DNA of 64,000 nt from Ignavibacteria bacterium (GTDB lineage Bacteria; Bacteroidota; Ignavibacteria; Kapaibacteriales; Kapaibacteriaceae), in assembly GCA_015709655.1 (NCBI GenBank), contig CP054181.1:1732207-1796206 (forward strand), written 5' to 3'. Position numbers and translations under genes: made by a program. Below the pieces are notes generated by a model. That model worked only from the letters and a program-made list of their open reading frames with translations, was not told the DNA's origin and searched no databases. Positions 16,530-25,974 of the stretch are shown here, one piece after another; the first letter of the stretch is position 1; each line of letters starts with the position of its first letter.

Positions 16530-18005
16530 ATGGCAAAGCGTAAAGTCAAACAAAAGGTCGACAATAAAAAGCTCATTATAGATGCTTTTGCCGAGATGGC
16601 GCGCGAAAAAAGCATCGACCGCGACTTGCTTCAAGGTATCGTGGAAGAAACGCTCAAAGTAATGGTTCGCAAAAAGTACGGCGAGAATGCAAACTTCGAC
16701 TGTATCGTAAACATGGATAAGGGTGATATAGAAATCTACCTAATGAAGGAAGTTGTTGAGGTTGTTGAAGATCCCGAAACTCAAATTTCGCAGGAACTGG
16801 TGAAGGAGGAAACGGGTGATACTCTGGACATTGGTGATGAGTTTATTCAGGAAATCACGCTTGAAAATATTTCTGACTCCTTCGGACGTCGCCTTGTATC
16901 GCAGGCAATTCAAAATCTGAATCAGCGAATTCGGGATGTTGAAAAGGACAATATTTACGAAGAATACAGTAAGCGCGTCGGCGAAGTTATTATTGGTGAA
17001 ATTTATCAGGTACGCCCGAACAACATTCTGGTAATGCATAATAAGATCGAGATGCGTTTGCCCCGCGAAGAACAGATTCCAACCGAGCGGTTAAAGAAAA
17101 ACCAGCAAATCAAGGCTATCCTGAAAGAAGTACGGCGCTCCGGTGGTGCAACAGGTCTTCCTGATCTGATCCTTTCGAGAAGTGACGACTCGTTTATGGC
17201 TCGCCTATTCGAACAGGAAATTCCGGAGATTTATGATGGCATCATTGAAATCAAGTCTATTGCCCGCGAACCGGGTGAGCGTGCAAAGGTGGCCGTGACC
17301 AGCTTTGATGAGAGGGTGGATCCCGTAGGCGCATGCGTGGGAATGAAGGGAATCCGGATTCATGCTATTGTGCGTGAATTAAGCAATGAGAATATCGACA
17401 TTATTGAGTATACCGACGACACGAGGCTCTATATTGCAAGATCACTATCACCCGCAAAAGTGCGTGATGTTCAGATTGATGCCGAAAACCGGCAGGCTAC
17501 TGTTGTAGTGCCCGACGATCAGGTATCGCTTGCCATTGGCCGGAACGGCGTAAATGTCCGCCTTGCCTCTAAGCTTACCGGTTACTCGCTATCGCTGGTT
17601 AAAGAGGGTGCCGAAGATATAGAGCTTTTTGAATTCCGTGATGAGATTGGAGCCGACCTGTACGATCTTCTGATCCACGAAGGCATTGATACTGCACGCG
17701 AATTTCTTGAGGCAGATCCGGTTGTACTGTTGCGGCTGTTGCCCAAGGAACGTATTCTTGAGCTGAGGTCGGTGATTCACGAGGAGTTTGACGAGCGTGA
17801 AGACCCACGCTGGCTGCGTATGCTGGATGAAGCAGAAAATCCAGGTTCTGCTGACGAGACCACAACGACTGAAACAGATGATGATATCAGTGAGGCATAT
17901 GCAGAAGATACCCCGTTAATTGATGATAGCATGGATAATGAAGCTGACGAGGACGGGAATGAAGAACCTGTTCAGGATGATACGGACAACACCACAGAGG
18001 AATAA
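16530..18005 (+). CDS. nusA: Transcription termination/antitermination factor NusA
   Basis: A 491-residue RNA polymerase-binding factor. In order: an N-terminal polymerase-binding domain (to about residue 130); an S1 domain (about 135-200, GEVIIGEIYQVRPNNI); KH domains with SFDERVDPVGACVGMKGIRI and then VSLAIGRNGVNVRLASKL, both carrying the GxxG-type loop. The last 60 residues are strongly acidic (DETTTTETDDDISEAY onward). The E. coli-type acidic repeats are replaced by one helix-hairpin-helix-like segment (about 375-420). NusA promotes pausing, termination and antitermination, and couples to RimP/IF-2 genes in most bacteria. It starts 106 bases after rimP; that gap holds no gene and no clear terminator. 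infB follows after 12 bases. Confidence 0.95.
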   Translation: MAKRKVKQKVDNKKLIIDAFAEMAREKSIDRDLLQGIVEETLKVMVRKKYGENANFDCIVNMDKGDIEIYLMKEVVEVVEDPETQISQELVKEETGDTLDIGDEFIQEITLENISDSFGRRLVSQAIQNLNQRIRDVEKDNIYEEYSKRVGEVIIGEIYQVRPNNILVMHNKIEMRLPREEQIPTERLKKNQQIKAILKEVRRSGGATGLPDLILSRSDDSFMARLFEQEIPEIYDGIIEIKSIAREPGERAKVAVTSFDERVDPVGACVGMKGIRIHAIVRELSNENIDIIEYTDDTRLYIARSLSPAKVRDVQIDAENRQATVVVPDDQVSLAIGRNGVNVRLASKLTGYSLSLVKEGAEDIELFEFRDEIGADLYDLLIHEGIDTAREFLEADPVVLLRLLPKERILELRSVIHEEFDEREDPRWLRMLDEAENPGSADETTTTETDDDISEAYAEDTPLIDDSMDNEADEDGNEEPVQDDTDNTTEE

Positions 18006-18017
18006 TTAAAGGAAACT

Positions 18018-21000
18018 ATGGCCCCCTCAGGCAACAAATTATTTAAAGTAGCAGCACAGATTAATATCAGTAAGGATGCTATTGTTGATTATCTGGTTTC
18101 GAAGGGTTTCGAAATTCAGAATAAGCCAACGGCTATCCTTACTGACGAGATGTTTGATCTGGTTGTTGACAAGTTTGCCAAAGAGCTTAAAGTTGCCGAA
18201 AAGCAACGTGCCAAGGTACAACGGCAGCAAGCCGTCAGGAAAACCTTGTTAGAAGGGGGCGGAACTGTTTCCATTGATGCCCTTTCCGAAACCGAACAAC
18301 ATCTGCCGCAACCTGCTGCACCGGCGGAAAGCCGTGGTATAGCCGAGCAGACGGACCATGCCGTCCATCATCCCGCTGAAGACACGGTAACGCAGAAGGT
18401 TTCGAAATCGCAGACAGAGGCTGATCTACAACCGGAGCCCGGGCCGCAAGCACCGGCCGAGATCGCTGATCCTCAAGAAGGTTACGAAGCAAAGGATAAC
18501 AACGATACAACACCGGTTGCAGATGTCGAAACCGAAGATCAGTTAGTACCAGCCAAAACGAAAAAAGCCAAAGGGCCTGCTGTTGGTGAGGTAATCGATC
18601 TGGATTCGATTGGAAAAGCACCGGCACCGGCAGAACCGGAACCGGCAGCCGAAGCAGTTACCGATGAACAACCCGCACAGCAAACCGGTACCACTTCGGA
18701 GACTGCTGCCGTGCCTGAAACTCAGGTATCTGAACCGAAGCAACCGGATGAAGGCACTCCCGAAACACTGAAACAGGATGCTGAAACGGCTGCTCCGGCT
18801 GATGCCGCACCGACATCAGAGCCGGATGAAAAGCGTAAGCGTAAGCGTAAGGGTGTTATCGAAGTTGATTACAAGCCGGGTACTGCTCCCAAATTGCGGG
18901 GCCTGACCGTGCTTGGCAAGATTGACGTTCAGAAGAAAGAGGAACGCCCAAAACGAACCAAGGAAGAAGCACGAGCGGCCAGAGAGAAAACCGGACCCGG
19001 TTCCGGACGCGGCGGGAAAAAGCAGCAGTCCGACGGACAACGTCAGCATACTCCGGGATCACAGCAACGCCAGCGACCACAAAACACGCAGGGCTCCAAC
19101 TTTGTTATTCAGCCCGCATCGCCACCTGCAGGAAGTTCCAGTAAACCGGGAGGCAGACAGGACGATCGGAAGAAGAAGGGGCGCGGCACCAAGGAGCAAT
19201 TCAGCGAAGGCGACGTAGCACGCGCAATCCGGCAAACACTGTCGGGCATGGAGGACAGAAGTACGTCCGTTGGAAGATCCCGAATCAAACAAAAGAAACG
19301 TGCCGTTCGCGAAGAGCGCGAAGCAATCCGGCAGGAAGAAGCTGCCCGCGAAAGTACAATACTGCAACTTTCAGAATTCGTGACCACCGGCGACCTTGCC
19401 AATCTGATGAGGGTTACCGCTGCCGATATCATTATGAAATGTATGGGGCTGGGACTGATGGTGTCTATCAACCAGCGCCTTGATAAAGAAACTATCGAAC
19501 TTATAGCCTCCGATTATGGTTTTACCGTTGAGTTTCTCGACGACCAGGCCGAGGTTGAAGTTGTTGAAGATGCTGATGCTCCCGAAGATCTTAAACCGCG
19601 CTCCCCAATTGTTACCATCATGGGTCACGTAGACCACGGGAAAACTTCGTTGCTGGATTACATCCGGCATGCCAACGTGGTTGCCGGCGAAGCGGGAGGC
19701 ATTACCCAGCATATCGGCGCCTATCGCGTCAATGTTGCCGGTGGACGTCACATCACGTTTTTAGATACACCGGGCCACGAAGCTTTTACAGCCATGCGTG
19801 CCCGTGGCGCACAGGTTACAGACATTGTGGTGCTTGTTGTTGCCGCCGATGATAGTGTGATGCCACAAACTATTGAAGCTATCTCACACGCTCAGGCAGC
19901 CAACGTCCCAATGGTCATTGCAATTAACAAAATTGATAAACCCGATGCAAACCCTGAAAAGATTAAACAACAACTTGCCGATCATAATGTGCTTGTAGAA
20001 GAGTGGGGTGGCAAATACCAATCTGTTGCATTGTCAGCCCGCAGTGGTCTAAATGTTGATAACCTCCTTGAAAAGATCCTTCTTGAAGCAGACCTGCTGG
20101 ACCTAAAAGCAAATCCCGATCGGGCGGCACGTGCTACGGTTATCGAAGCCCACGTAGACAAGGGACGCGGTAACGTGGTTACGGTCATTGTTCAAAAAGG
20201 GACACTCTCGGTAGGCGACATCTTTGTATGCGGACAGTTTGCAGGGCGCGTTCGTGCCATGACTGATGAACGTGGCAACAAGGTTGATGATGCTACACCC
20301 AGTATGCCGGTACAGGTTACAGGCTTTGACGGTCTGCCGAACGCCGGTGATGTGCTCATGGAAATGGAAACAGACTCCGAAGCCCGTGAAGTGGCAAGCC
20401 GCCGGCAGCAATTGCGCAGAGAACAGCAGTTCCGTGGCATGAGGCACATGACGTTGGATGATATCTCTGCACAAATTCAGCAAGGCGGCGTTAAAGAGCT
20501 GCGTCTGGTTGTAAAGGCTGATGTGAGCGGATCACTTGAAGCACTTTCTGACTCACTGCTTAAGCTAAGTACCCCCGAAGTGAAAGTTCGTATTCTATAC
20601 CGCAGTGTTGGTGCAGTAACGGAGAGCGATGTGATGCTGGCAGCCGCATCGGATGCCGTTATCGTAGGCTTCCAGGTTACGGTGTCGGGCAGTATTCGAA
20701 AACTTGCAGAAGCCGAAAACGTTGATGTTCGGTTGTACTCTATTATCTACGACTGCATTAACGAAATTCAACTTGCACTCGAAGGCCTGCTTACACCCGA
20801 TATCAAGGAAGAAATTACCGCAACAGTCGAGGTACGCCAGCTGTTCAAGATTTCAAAGCTTGGTACCATTGCCGGATGCTATGTACAAAACGGTACTATA
20901 AACAGAAATGACAGGGTACGGGTATTGCGTGACGGTTTTGAAATCTTTAAAGGTACCCTTGCCTCGTTACGACGCGTGAAAGAAGACGTACGCGAAGTAG

Positions 21001-21107
21001 TTACCGGTTATGAATGCGGTATCAATATCCAGGGATTCAACGATCTTACCGAAGGCGATATTATTGAAGCCTATAAGACTGTTGAGATTAAGCGAAAACT
21101 GACGTGA
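18018..21107 (+). CDS. infB: Translation initiation factor IF-2
   Basis: A 1029-residue GTPase that places initiator tRNA on the 30S subunit. The first 60 residues ([18 protein letters not shown]) form the IF2_N domain. A long low-complexity Pro/Ala/Glu/Lys region runs to about residue 440, including a basic KRKRKRKGV stretch. The G domain starts near residue 530 with [12 protein letters not shown] (G1), DTPGHEAF (G3) and NKID (G4). It is followed by the beta-barrel domains and the C-terminal fMet-tRNA binding domain ([16 protein letters not shown]). It lies between nusA and rbfA, in the common order. The length is at the upper end of the family because of the linker. Confidence 0.96.
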   Translation: MAPSGNKLFKVAAQINISKDAIVDYLVSKGFEIQNKPTAILTDEMFDLVVDKFAKELKVAEKQRAKVQRQQAVRKTLLEGGGTVSIDALSETEQHLPQPAAPAESRGIAEQTDHAVHHPAEDTVTQKVSKSQTEADLQPEPGPQAPAEIADPQEGYEAKDNNDTTPVADVETEDQLVPAKTKKAKGPAVGEVIDLDSIGKAPAPAEPEPAAEAVTDEQPAQQTGTTSETAAVPETQVSEPKQPDEGTPETLKQDAETAAPADAAPTSEPDEKRKRKRKGVIEVDYKPGTAPKLRGLTVLGKIDVQKKEERPKRTKEEARAAREKTGPGSGRGGKKQQSDGQRQHTPGSQQRQRPQNTQGSNFVIQPASPPAGSSSKPGGRQDDRKKKGRGTKEQFSEGDVARAIRQTLSGMEDRSTSVGRSRIKQKKRAVREEREAIRQEEAARESTILQLSEFVTTGDLANLMRVTAADIIMKCMGLGLMVSINQRLDKETIELIASDYGFTVEFLDDQAEVEVVEDADAPEDLKPRSPIVTIMGHVDHGKTSLLDYIRHANVVAGEAGGITQHIGAYRVNVAGGRHITFLDTPGHEAFTAMRARGAQVTDIVVLVVAADDSVMPQTIEAISHAQAANVPMVIAINKIDKPDANPEKIKQQLADHNVLVEEWGGKYQSVALSARSGLNVDNLLEKILLEADLLDLKANPDRAARATVIEAHVDKGRGNVVTVIVQKGTLSVGDIFVCGQFAGRVRAMTDERGNKVDDATPSMPVQVTGFDGLPNAGDVLMEMETDSEAREVASRRQQLRREQQFRGMRHMTLDDISAQIQQGGVKELRLVVKADVSGSLEALSDSLLKLSTPEVKVRILYRSVGAVTESDVMLAAASDAVIVGFQVTVSGSIRKLAEAENVDVRLYSIIYDCINEIQLALEGLLTPDIKEEITATVEVRQLFKISKLGTIAGCYVQNGTINRNDRVRVLRDGFEIFKGTLASLRRVKEDVREVVTGYECGINIQGFNDLTEGDIIEAYKTVEIKRKLT

Positions 21108-21123
21108 GTAACCATTAACCACC

Positions 21124-21489
21124 ATGTCGATTCGCACACAAAGAGTAGCAGCGGAAATTCAAAAGGCTCTGTCGGGCCCGCTGCAGGATATTGCCCACGA
21201 GATACATGCCGGATTCATTACCGTAACTGAAATCCGGATGAGTCCTGACCTCCAGCTTGCACGCGTCTTTCTTAGCGTGTATGGCGGAACTGCGAGTGCC
21301 GGCGAAGCTGTTGACTTTATTGAACGTGAAGAAGCCGGACGTTTGCGGCATCATCTGGCGCGAACGGTTCGACTGCGCTATGTACCGCAGTTGAAATTTT
21401 ATATCGATGACTCGCTGGATCGTGCAATACGAATTCACGCAATCCTGGATAGTGTTAAGCCAAAAAACGATGATAACAGCGAACACTGA
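21124..21489 (+). CDS. rbfA: 30S ribosome-binding factor RbfA
   Basis: A 121-residue KH-fold protein that binds immature 30S subunits during 16S rRNA 5' end processing and cold adaptation. The sequence has RTQRVAAEIQKALSGPLQ at the start, then TVTEIRMSPDLQLARVFLSV, typical for RbfA (ITxVxxSxDLxxAxVyvs). It ends with LRYVPQLKFYIDDSLDRAIRI, close to the family's 'PxLxFxxDxSxxxxxxI'. It starts 16 bases after infB. Its last 20 bases overlap the proposed start of truB. Confidence 0.93.
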   Translation: MSIRTQRVAAEIQKALSGPLQDIAHEIHAGFITVTEIRMSPDLQLARVFLSVYGGTASAGEAVDFIEREEAGRLRHHLARTVRLRYVPQLKFYIDDSLDRAIRIHAILDSVKPKNDDNSEH

Positions 21490-22240
21490 GTGGCCGGTTT
21501 TGTGCGCGCAGCTGTGCGCACATCAGGATGCCTTTGCGGAATGGGCTTCCCGTGCCCGGACCGATGGTGCCGTTGCTTATCTTGATAAGCCGGAGGGCTG
21601 GACGAGTTTTGATTGTGTTGCCCGACTTCGGTCAACACTAAAGCAACGTCGTGTAGGCCATGCAGGTACCCTGGATCCGCTGGCTACAGGTGTACTGGTG
21701 ATTTGCCTGGGCAAAGCCACAAAGGCAGTCCGACAGTACCAGGAAACAACAAAAACCTATACGGTAGTTGGAAAGCTTGGTGCCACCACCCCTACCGATG
21801 ACCGGGGGAGTGCCGAAGAAGTGAATCCCCAGGCCACCATACGAATGCAGGAAATATCTGCCCCGGAGATTGCAGATGCTCTGCAGGAATTTGTCGGCGA
21901 GCAGGTGCAAATCCCGCCAACCTACTCGGCAATTAAACATTCGGGAAAGCCGCAATACACTCTTGCTCGCAACGGTAGGGAATTCGTGGTACGTCCGCGG
22001 ATAATCAGTATTTATAGCATTACTGATGTAACGGTATCGCTTCCCTTTGTTAGCCTTACCATGGAATGTAGTTCCGGTACCTACGTTCGATCGGTCATCC
22101 GTGACCTTGGAGCAAAACTGGGTGTAGGTGGCTATGTATGGCAGCTGCGCCGTACGCGTGTTGGTGAGGTTTATGAGAGACAGACAATTACAATGCAAAC
22201 CTATAACACCCTGGTAACGACGTCGGAGGTGTACTCATGA
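21470..22240 (+). CDS. truB: tRNA pseudouridine(55) synthase TruB
   Basis: A 256-residue enzyme that makes pseudouridine 55 in the T loop of tRNAs. The catalytic Asp lies in GHAGTLDPLATGVL, preceded by LDKPEGWTSFDCVARLR. The later ECSSGTYVRSVIRDLG block is also conserved. The ATG at 21470 is chosen: it overlaps rbfA by 20 bases and gives a normal family length. The frame is open back to 21407, but those 21 residues would lie inside rbfA. The stop shares four bases (ATGA) with the ribF start, a sign of translational coupling. Confidence 0.93.
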   Translation: MITANTEWPVLCAQLCAHQDAFAEWASRARTDGAVAYLDKPEGWTSFDCVARLRSTLKQRRVGHAGTLDPLATGVLVICLGKATKAVRQYQETTKTYTVVGKLGATTPTDDRGSAEEVNPQATIRMQEISAPEIADALQEFVGEQVQIPPTYSAIKHSGKPQYTLARNGREFVVRPRIISIYSITDVTVSLPFVSLTMECSSGTYVRSVIRDLGAKLGVGGYVWQLRRTRVGEVYERQTITMQTYNTLVTTSEVYS

Positions 22241-23196
22241 ACGTTGTAACGCTTGGTACGGATATGCTGCCATTTAACAGTAATAGCGCTGTAACCGTTG
22301 GTACATTCGACGGAGTACACCTGGGGCATCAAAGCATCATTAGCCGAATGCATCGCTGGGCAGCCGATAAGAATGGCCGACTCGTTGTAGTTACCTTCGA
22401 GCCGCATCCGCAAATCGTGTTGCAGAAGCCTGGTAAAGCCCCGGTTCAGCTTCTGACTACACTGTCGGAGAGACTCCGCTTGCTTGAACAGTACCAAGTA
22501 CACACCGTTATCGTAATACCGTTTAGCATCCAGTTTGCAGCTACACCACCAATGGAGTTTGTTCAAAATGTTTTGGTGAACGGTATTGGGGTTAGCCGCA
22601 TGTTTGTTGGACACGACCACATGTTCGGCAAGGACAGACAGGGAAACGAGGAACTTCTGGAAAAACTTGGTGCTGAGCTGAATTTTGACGTAGAACCAGT
22701 GCCGGCTTTCGAGTTAGACGGGGTGGTAGTTAGCAGTACGAAAATTCGAAATGCTCTGGCCCAGGGTAATGTTACTGAAGCTGAGATTTGGCTTGGCCGA
22801 CCCTATTCGCTTTCGGGTACAGTAGTTCATGGCGATGGCCGTGGAAGTGGTATCGGATTCCCGACCGCGAATATTCAGGTTAACCACTCAAACAAGTTAG
22901 TGCCGAATAGTGGGGTTTATGCTGTAACTGCACAGGTGGACTCCATGCAATTCAAGGCAGTGGCAAACCTGGGGTTCCGCCCTACGTTTGGCGATAACGG
23001 ACATCATGCAATTGAAGTCCATCTTCTGGACATCACCGAGAATCTGTATGACAGGGAAATCACGATTCAGTTTTTACAAAGGCTGCGGCCTGAAGTGAAA
23101 TTTGATTCGGTTAACAGCCTGGTTGCACAAATTCAAACAGATATTAAACAGACACAAACCTATTTTCAAACTCACAATGTAAGGATATCATTATGA
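22237..23196 (+). CDS. ribF: Bifunctional riboflavin kinase / FAD synthetase
   Basis: A 319-residue cytoplasmic enzyme that makes FMN and FAD from riboflavin. The N-terminal nucleotidyltransferase domain has [15 protein letters not shown] and later [13 protein letters not shown]. The C-terminal flavokinase domain starts with [26 protein letters not shown] residues (the PTAN motif binds nucleotide) and contains NLGFRPTFG. It overlaps truB at the start and rpsO at the end by four bases each. No FMN riboswitch-like leader is possible because the start sits inside the operon. Confidence 0.95.
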   Translation: MNVVTLGTDMLPFNSNSAVTVGTFDGVHLGHQSIISRMHRWAADKNGRLVVVTFEPHPQIVLQKPGKAPVQLLTTLSERLRLLEQYQVHTVIVIPFSIQFAATPPMEFVQNVLVNGIGVSRMFVGHDHMFGKDRQGNEELLEKLGAELNFDVEPVPAFELDGVVVSSTKIRNALAQGNVTEAEIWLGRPYSLSGTVVHGDGRGSGIGFPTANIQVNHSNKLVPNSGVYAVTAQVDSMQFKAVANLGFRPTFGDNGHHAIEVHLLDITENLYDREITIQFLQRLRPEVKFDSVNSLVAQIQTDIKQTQTYFQTHNVRISL

Positions 23197-23459
23197 TCAC
23201 AAAGGAGCGTAAAGCCGAGATCGTGAAGCAATTCGGCAGCGGTCCAAACGATACCGGTAAGCCGGAAGTGCAAATCGCTTTACTCACCGAGCATATTGCC
23301 GACCTGTCGAAGCACTGCGAGGCAAATAAAAAAGATCACCACAGCAGACGTGGCCTGATTATGCTTGTAAGTAAACGTAAAACATTGCTTGCATACCTGG
23401 CGGGACGCGACATTACCCGCTACCGTTCGCTGATAGCTACACTTGGCTTGCGTAAGTAA
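23193..23459 (+). CDS. rpsO: 30S ribosomal protein S15
   Basis: An 88-residue primary rRNA-binding protein of the 30S platform, also part of the intersubunit bridge. It has the typical start [21 protein letters not shown] and the core [22 protein letters not shown], followed by [15 protein letters not shown] and a C-terminal [12 protein letters not shown]. The start overlaps ribF by four bases. pnp follows after 37 bases, the usual rpsO-pnp pairing. Confidence 0.97.
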   Translation: MITKERKAEIVKQFGSGPNDTGKPEVQIALLTEHIADLSKHCEANKKDHHSRRGLIMLVSKRKTLLAYLAGRDITRYRSLIATLGLRK

Positions 23460-23496
23460 TGCCGGATACTATTAACATTTATGAATCGAGATAACT

Positions 23497-25914
23497 ATGC
23501 ATACGGTCAAACGGACCATAAACGGTAAAGAACTGTCATTAGAAACAGGCCGCTTTGCCAAGCTTGCATCGGGTTCGGTGATGGTACGGTATGCCGATAC
23601 CATGGTACTGGTTACAGCAGTTGCTTCTGCTGATGCCAAGCCCGATATTGATTTCCTGCCACTTACCTGCGAATACAGAGAAAAGCACGCTTCGTCAGGT
23701 AAAATTCCCGGCGGATTCTTTCGCCGTGAAGGCAGACCCACCAACAAAGAAATCCTGTCATCGCGACTCATTGATCGCCCGTGCCGACCGATGTTCCCAA
23801 AGGGATGGCGTAACGACACACAGGTGATTGCGACAGTATATTCATTTGACATGCAGAATGAACCTGATGTGCTGGCTATGCTTGGTGCATCGGCGGCACT
23901 TATGACAAGTGATATACCCTTTAATGGTCCGATAGCCGGTGTCCGCGTTGGCCGTACCAACGGAGAATTTATCGTGAACCCTACCATTGACCAGCTTAAG
24001 GAAAGTGATCTGGAAATCATGGTGGCGGGTACCGAGAATTCCATCGTCATGGTTGAAGGCGCCAGCAGTGAAATTTCGGAAGATGATTTTGTTGCTGCAA
24101 TGGAGTTTGCTCACGGCTGGATTAAAGAGTTGGTTGCTATGCAGCGCGAGCTGATGGCCTTGGTACAACCTGTTAAACGCGATGTACCGAATGCCGAGCC
24201 CCCTGCAGAACTTGTAACGGCTATCGAAGGGGCAATAACAGCGAAAATCGCAAGTCAGATTCGGAATAGCTCCACCAAGGAAGAACGCTCAGCTTTCCGG
24301 TCAGAGATTAAAACTCTTGCGCAAGAGGCCGTTGCCGCTGTTGTTGCGGCAAACGAAGAAGCATACCAGGGAATCAACACCGACAAGGTACTCTCGGCCA
24401 TCGTTAAAAGTATCGAAGCACGCGAAATGCGTGAGATGATTTTGTCGGAAGGCAAGCGGCTGGATGGCAGAGGAACTACCAACATACGCCCGATTACATG
24501 TGAGTTGGGTATCCTGCCACGTCCGCACGGCAGTGCGTTGTTCACGCGCGGTGAAACACAGTCGCTAACCACTGTTACCTTGGGGACAAAGACAGATAAT
24601 CAACTTATTGATGGTTTGCTGCCTACGTACGAACGCAGATACATGCTGCACTATAACTTTCCACCGTTTTCAACGGGTGAAACCGGGCGGTTTGGTTTTA
24701 CCAGCCGGCGCGAAACGGGGCATGGCGATCTTGCAGAGCGTGCATTAGAACCATTTATCCCATCGGAAGAAGATTTCCCCTACACTATCCGTGTTGTCAG
24801 CGATATTCTTGAAAGTAATGGCTCCAGTTCAATGGCCACAGTCTGCGCCGGAAGTCTTGCACTTTTTCATGCTGGTGTTCCAATGAAAAAAGCAGTTGCC
24901 GGTATTGCTATGGGATTGATTATGGAAGGCGAACGCGTTGCTGTTCTTAGCGATATTCTTGGCGATGAAGACTTCCTTGGAGATATGGACTTCAAGGTGA
25001 CAGGTACCACAGAGGGTATTACGGCCTGCCAGATGGATATTAAAATCGAGGGGCTGAGTGTTGAAATCATGCGTACGGCACTTGAACAAGCCCGCATTGG
25101 TCGTTTGCATATCCTGGGTATTATGAACTCTACCATTGCAACTCCAAATCCTGAGCTTTCGGAGTATGCACCAAAGCTTACAACCATTACGGTTCCGGTT
25201 GAAATGATTGGTGCAGTTATCGGCTCGGGAGGCGAAACAATTCGTGGTATTGTTAAGGAAACCGGTGCCGAGATTAATATTGATGATGATGGTACGGTTA
25301 CCATTGCAGCCGTAAATCAGGCAAGTGCCGATGCTGCAATTGCCCGGATCCGAGAGATCACACGCCCAATTGAGGAAGGTGAAATTTATACCGGTACCGT
25401 GAAAGAAATTCGTGAAGGCCTGGGAGCTTTTATTGAGATTGCTCCAAAGAAACAGGGACTGTTGCATATCTCGCAACTCGACCATCATCGCGTAGAAACG
25501 GTTGCAGAGATTCTTAAAGTAGGCGATGTCCTTGATGTTAAGCTTATCGAGGTCCAACCCGGCGGGAAACTTCGGTTGTCTCGGAAAGCACTGATTCCAC
25601 TTCCGGAAGGAATGGAAGCGCGTCTGGATGAACGGAGAGGACCCCGCACCGGTGGTGGTGGACGCGACCGCGACCGTGACCGCGGACGCGGAGGCCGACC
25701 CGACCGGGAACGCGGACGAGGGCGCGATGACAGACGGCCGTACGAGGGCCGCGGAAGCAGAGGAGATCACCGGGGCAGTGATTCCGGTGACGGACACGGC
25801 AGACGCCATCCACGGCACGACAACGACCATGGCGCTGACCACGGCGGACGCCAAAATGAGTCCGGCAACAGGCCTGATGATGCAGGCTCCGACGACTCCT
25901 ACTTCGTTGGATAA
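23497..25914 (+). CDS. pnp: Polynucleotide phosphorylase with Arg/Gly/Asp/His-rich tail
   Basis: An 805-residue trimeric 3'-to-5' exoribonuclease that uses phosphate. Two RNase PH domains are separated by an all-helical domain. FPPFSTGETGRFGFTSRRE and the LSDILGDEDFLGDMDFKV block belong to the second, catalytic RNase PH unit. The KH domain has IGAVIGSGGETIRGIVKETG, and the S1 domain has YTGTVKEIREGLGAFIEIAP. After the S1 domain a tail of about 90 residues (from RLDERRGPRTGG) is unusually rich in Arg, Gly, Asp and His, with RDRDRDRGRGGR-type repeats. It may bind RNA or partner proteins. The operon ends here with a terminator at 25929. Confidence 0.96.
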   Translation: MHTVKRTINGKELSLETGRFAKLASGSVMVRYADTMVLVTAVASADAKPDIDFLPLTCEYREKHASSGKIPGGFFRREGRPTNKEILSSRLIDRPCRPMFPKGWRNDTQVIATVYSFDMQNEPDVLAMLGASAALMTSDIPFNGPIAGVRVGRTNGEFIVNPTIDQLKESDLEIMVAGTENSIVMVEGASSEISEDDFVAAMEFAHGWIKELVAMQRELMALVQPVKRDVPNAEPPAELVTAIEGAITAKIASQIRNSSTKEERSAFRSEIKTLAQEAVAAVVAANEEAYQGINTDKVLSAIVKSIEAREMREMILSEGKRLDGRGTTNIRPITCELGILPRPHGSALFTRGETQSLTTVTLGTKTDNQLIDGLLPTYERRYMLHYNFPPFSTGETGRFGFTSRRETGHGDLAERALEPFIPSEEDFPYTIRVVSDILESNGSSSMATVCAGSLALFHAGVPMKKAVAGIAMGLIMEGERVAVLSDILGDEDFLGDMDFKVTGTTEGITACQMDIKIEGLSVEIMRTALEQARIGRLHILGIMNSTIATPNPELSEYAPKLTTITVPVEMIGAVIGSGGETIRGIVKETGAEINIDDDGTVTIAAVNQASADAAIARIREITRPIEEGEIYTGTVKEIREGLGAFIEIAPKKQGLLHISQLDHHRVETVAEILKVGDVLDVKLIEVQPGGKLRLSRKALIPLPEGMEARLDERRGPRTGGGGRDRDRDRGRGGRPDRERGRGRDDRRPYEGRGSRGDHRGSDSGDGHGRRHPRHDNDHGADHGGRQNESGNRPDDAGSDDSYFVG

Positions 25915-25928
25915 GAGCAATGACTACG

Positions 25929-25960
25929 ATGGGCGGCTTCTTGTCGCCCATACTTCTTTT
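25929..25960 (+). terminator. Intrinsic terminator after pnp
   Basis: ATGGGCG (25929-25935) pairs with CGCCCAT (25945-25951) around a nine-base loop and is followed by ACTTCTTTT. It closes the rimP-pnp transcript 15 bases after the pnp stop. The next gene starts only 14 bases further on, so its promoter either overlaps this structure or depends on read-through. Confidence 0.65.
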
Positions 25961-25974
25961 ACACTGTTCGTTGG

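Noticed and set aside
22237..22300. A possible FMN riboswitch before ribF
   Set aside because: The ribF start overlaps truB by four bases, so there is no leader, and no RFN-like conserved sequence is seen.
24829..25920. A 363-codon open frame on the minus strand
   Set aside because: It lies fully antisense to the conserved pnp gene, has no protein-family character, and arises from the codon bias and low-complexity tail of pnp.
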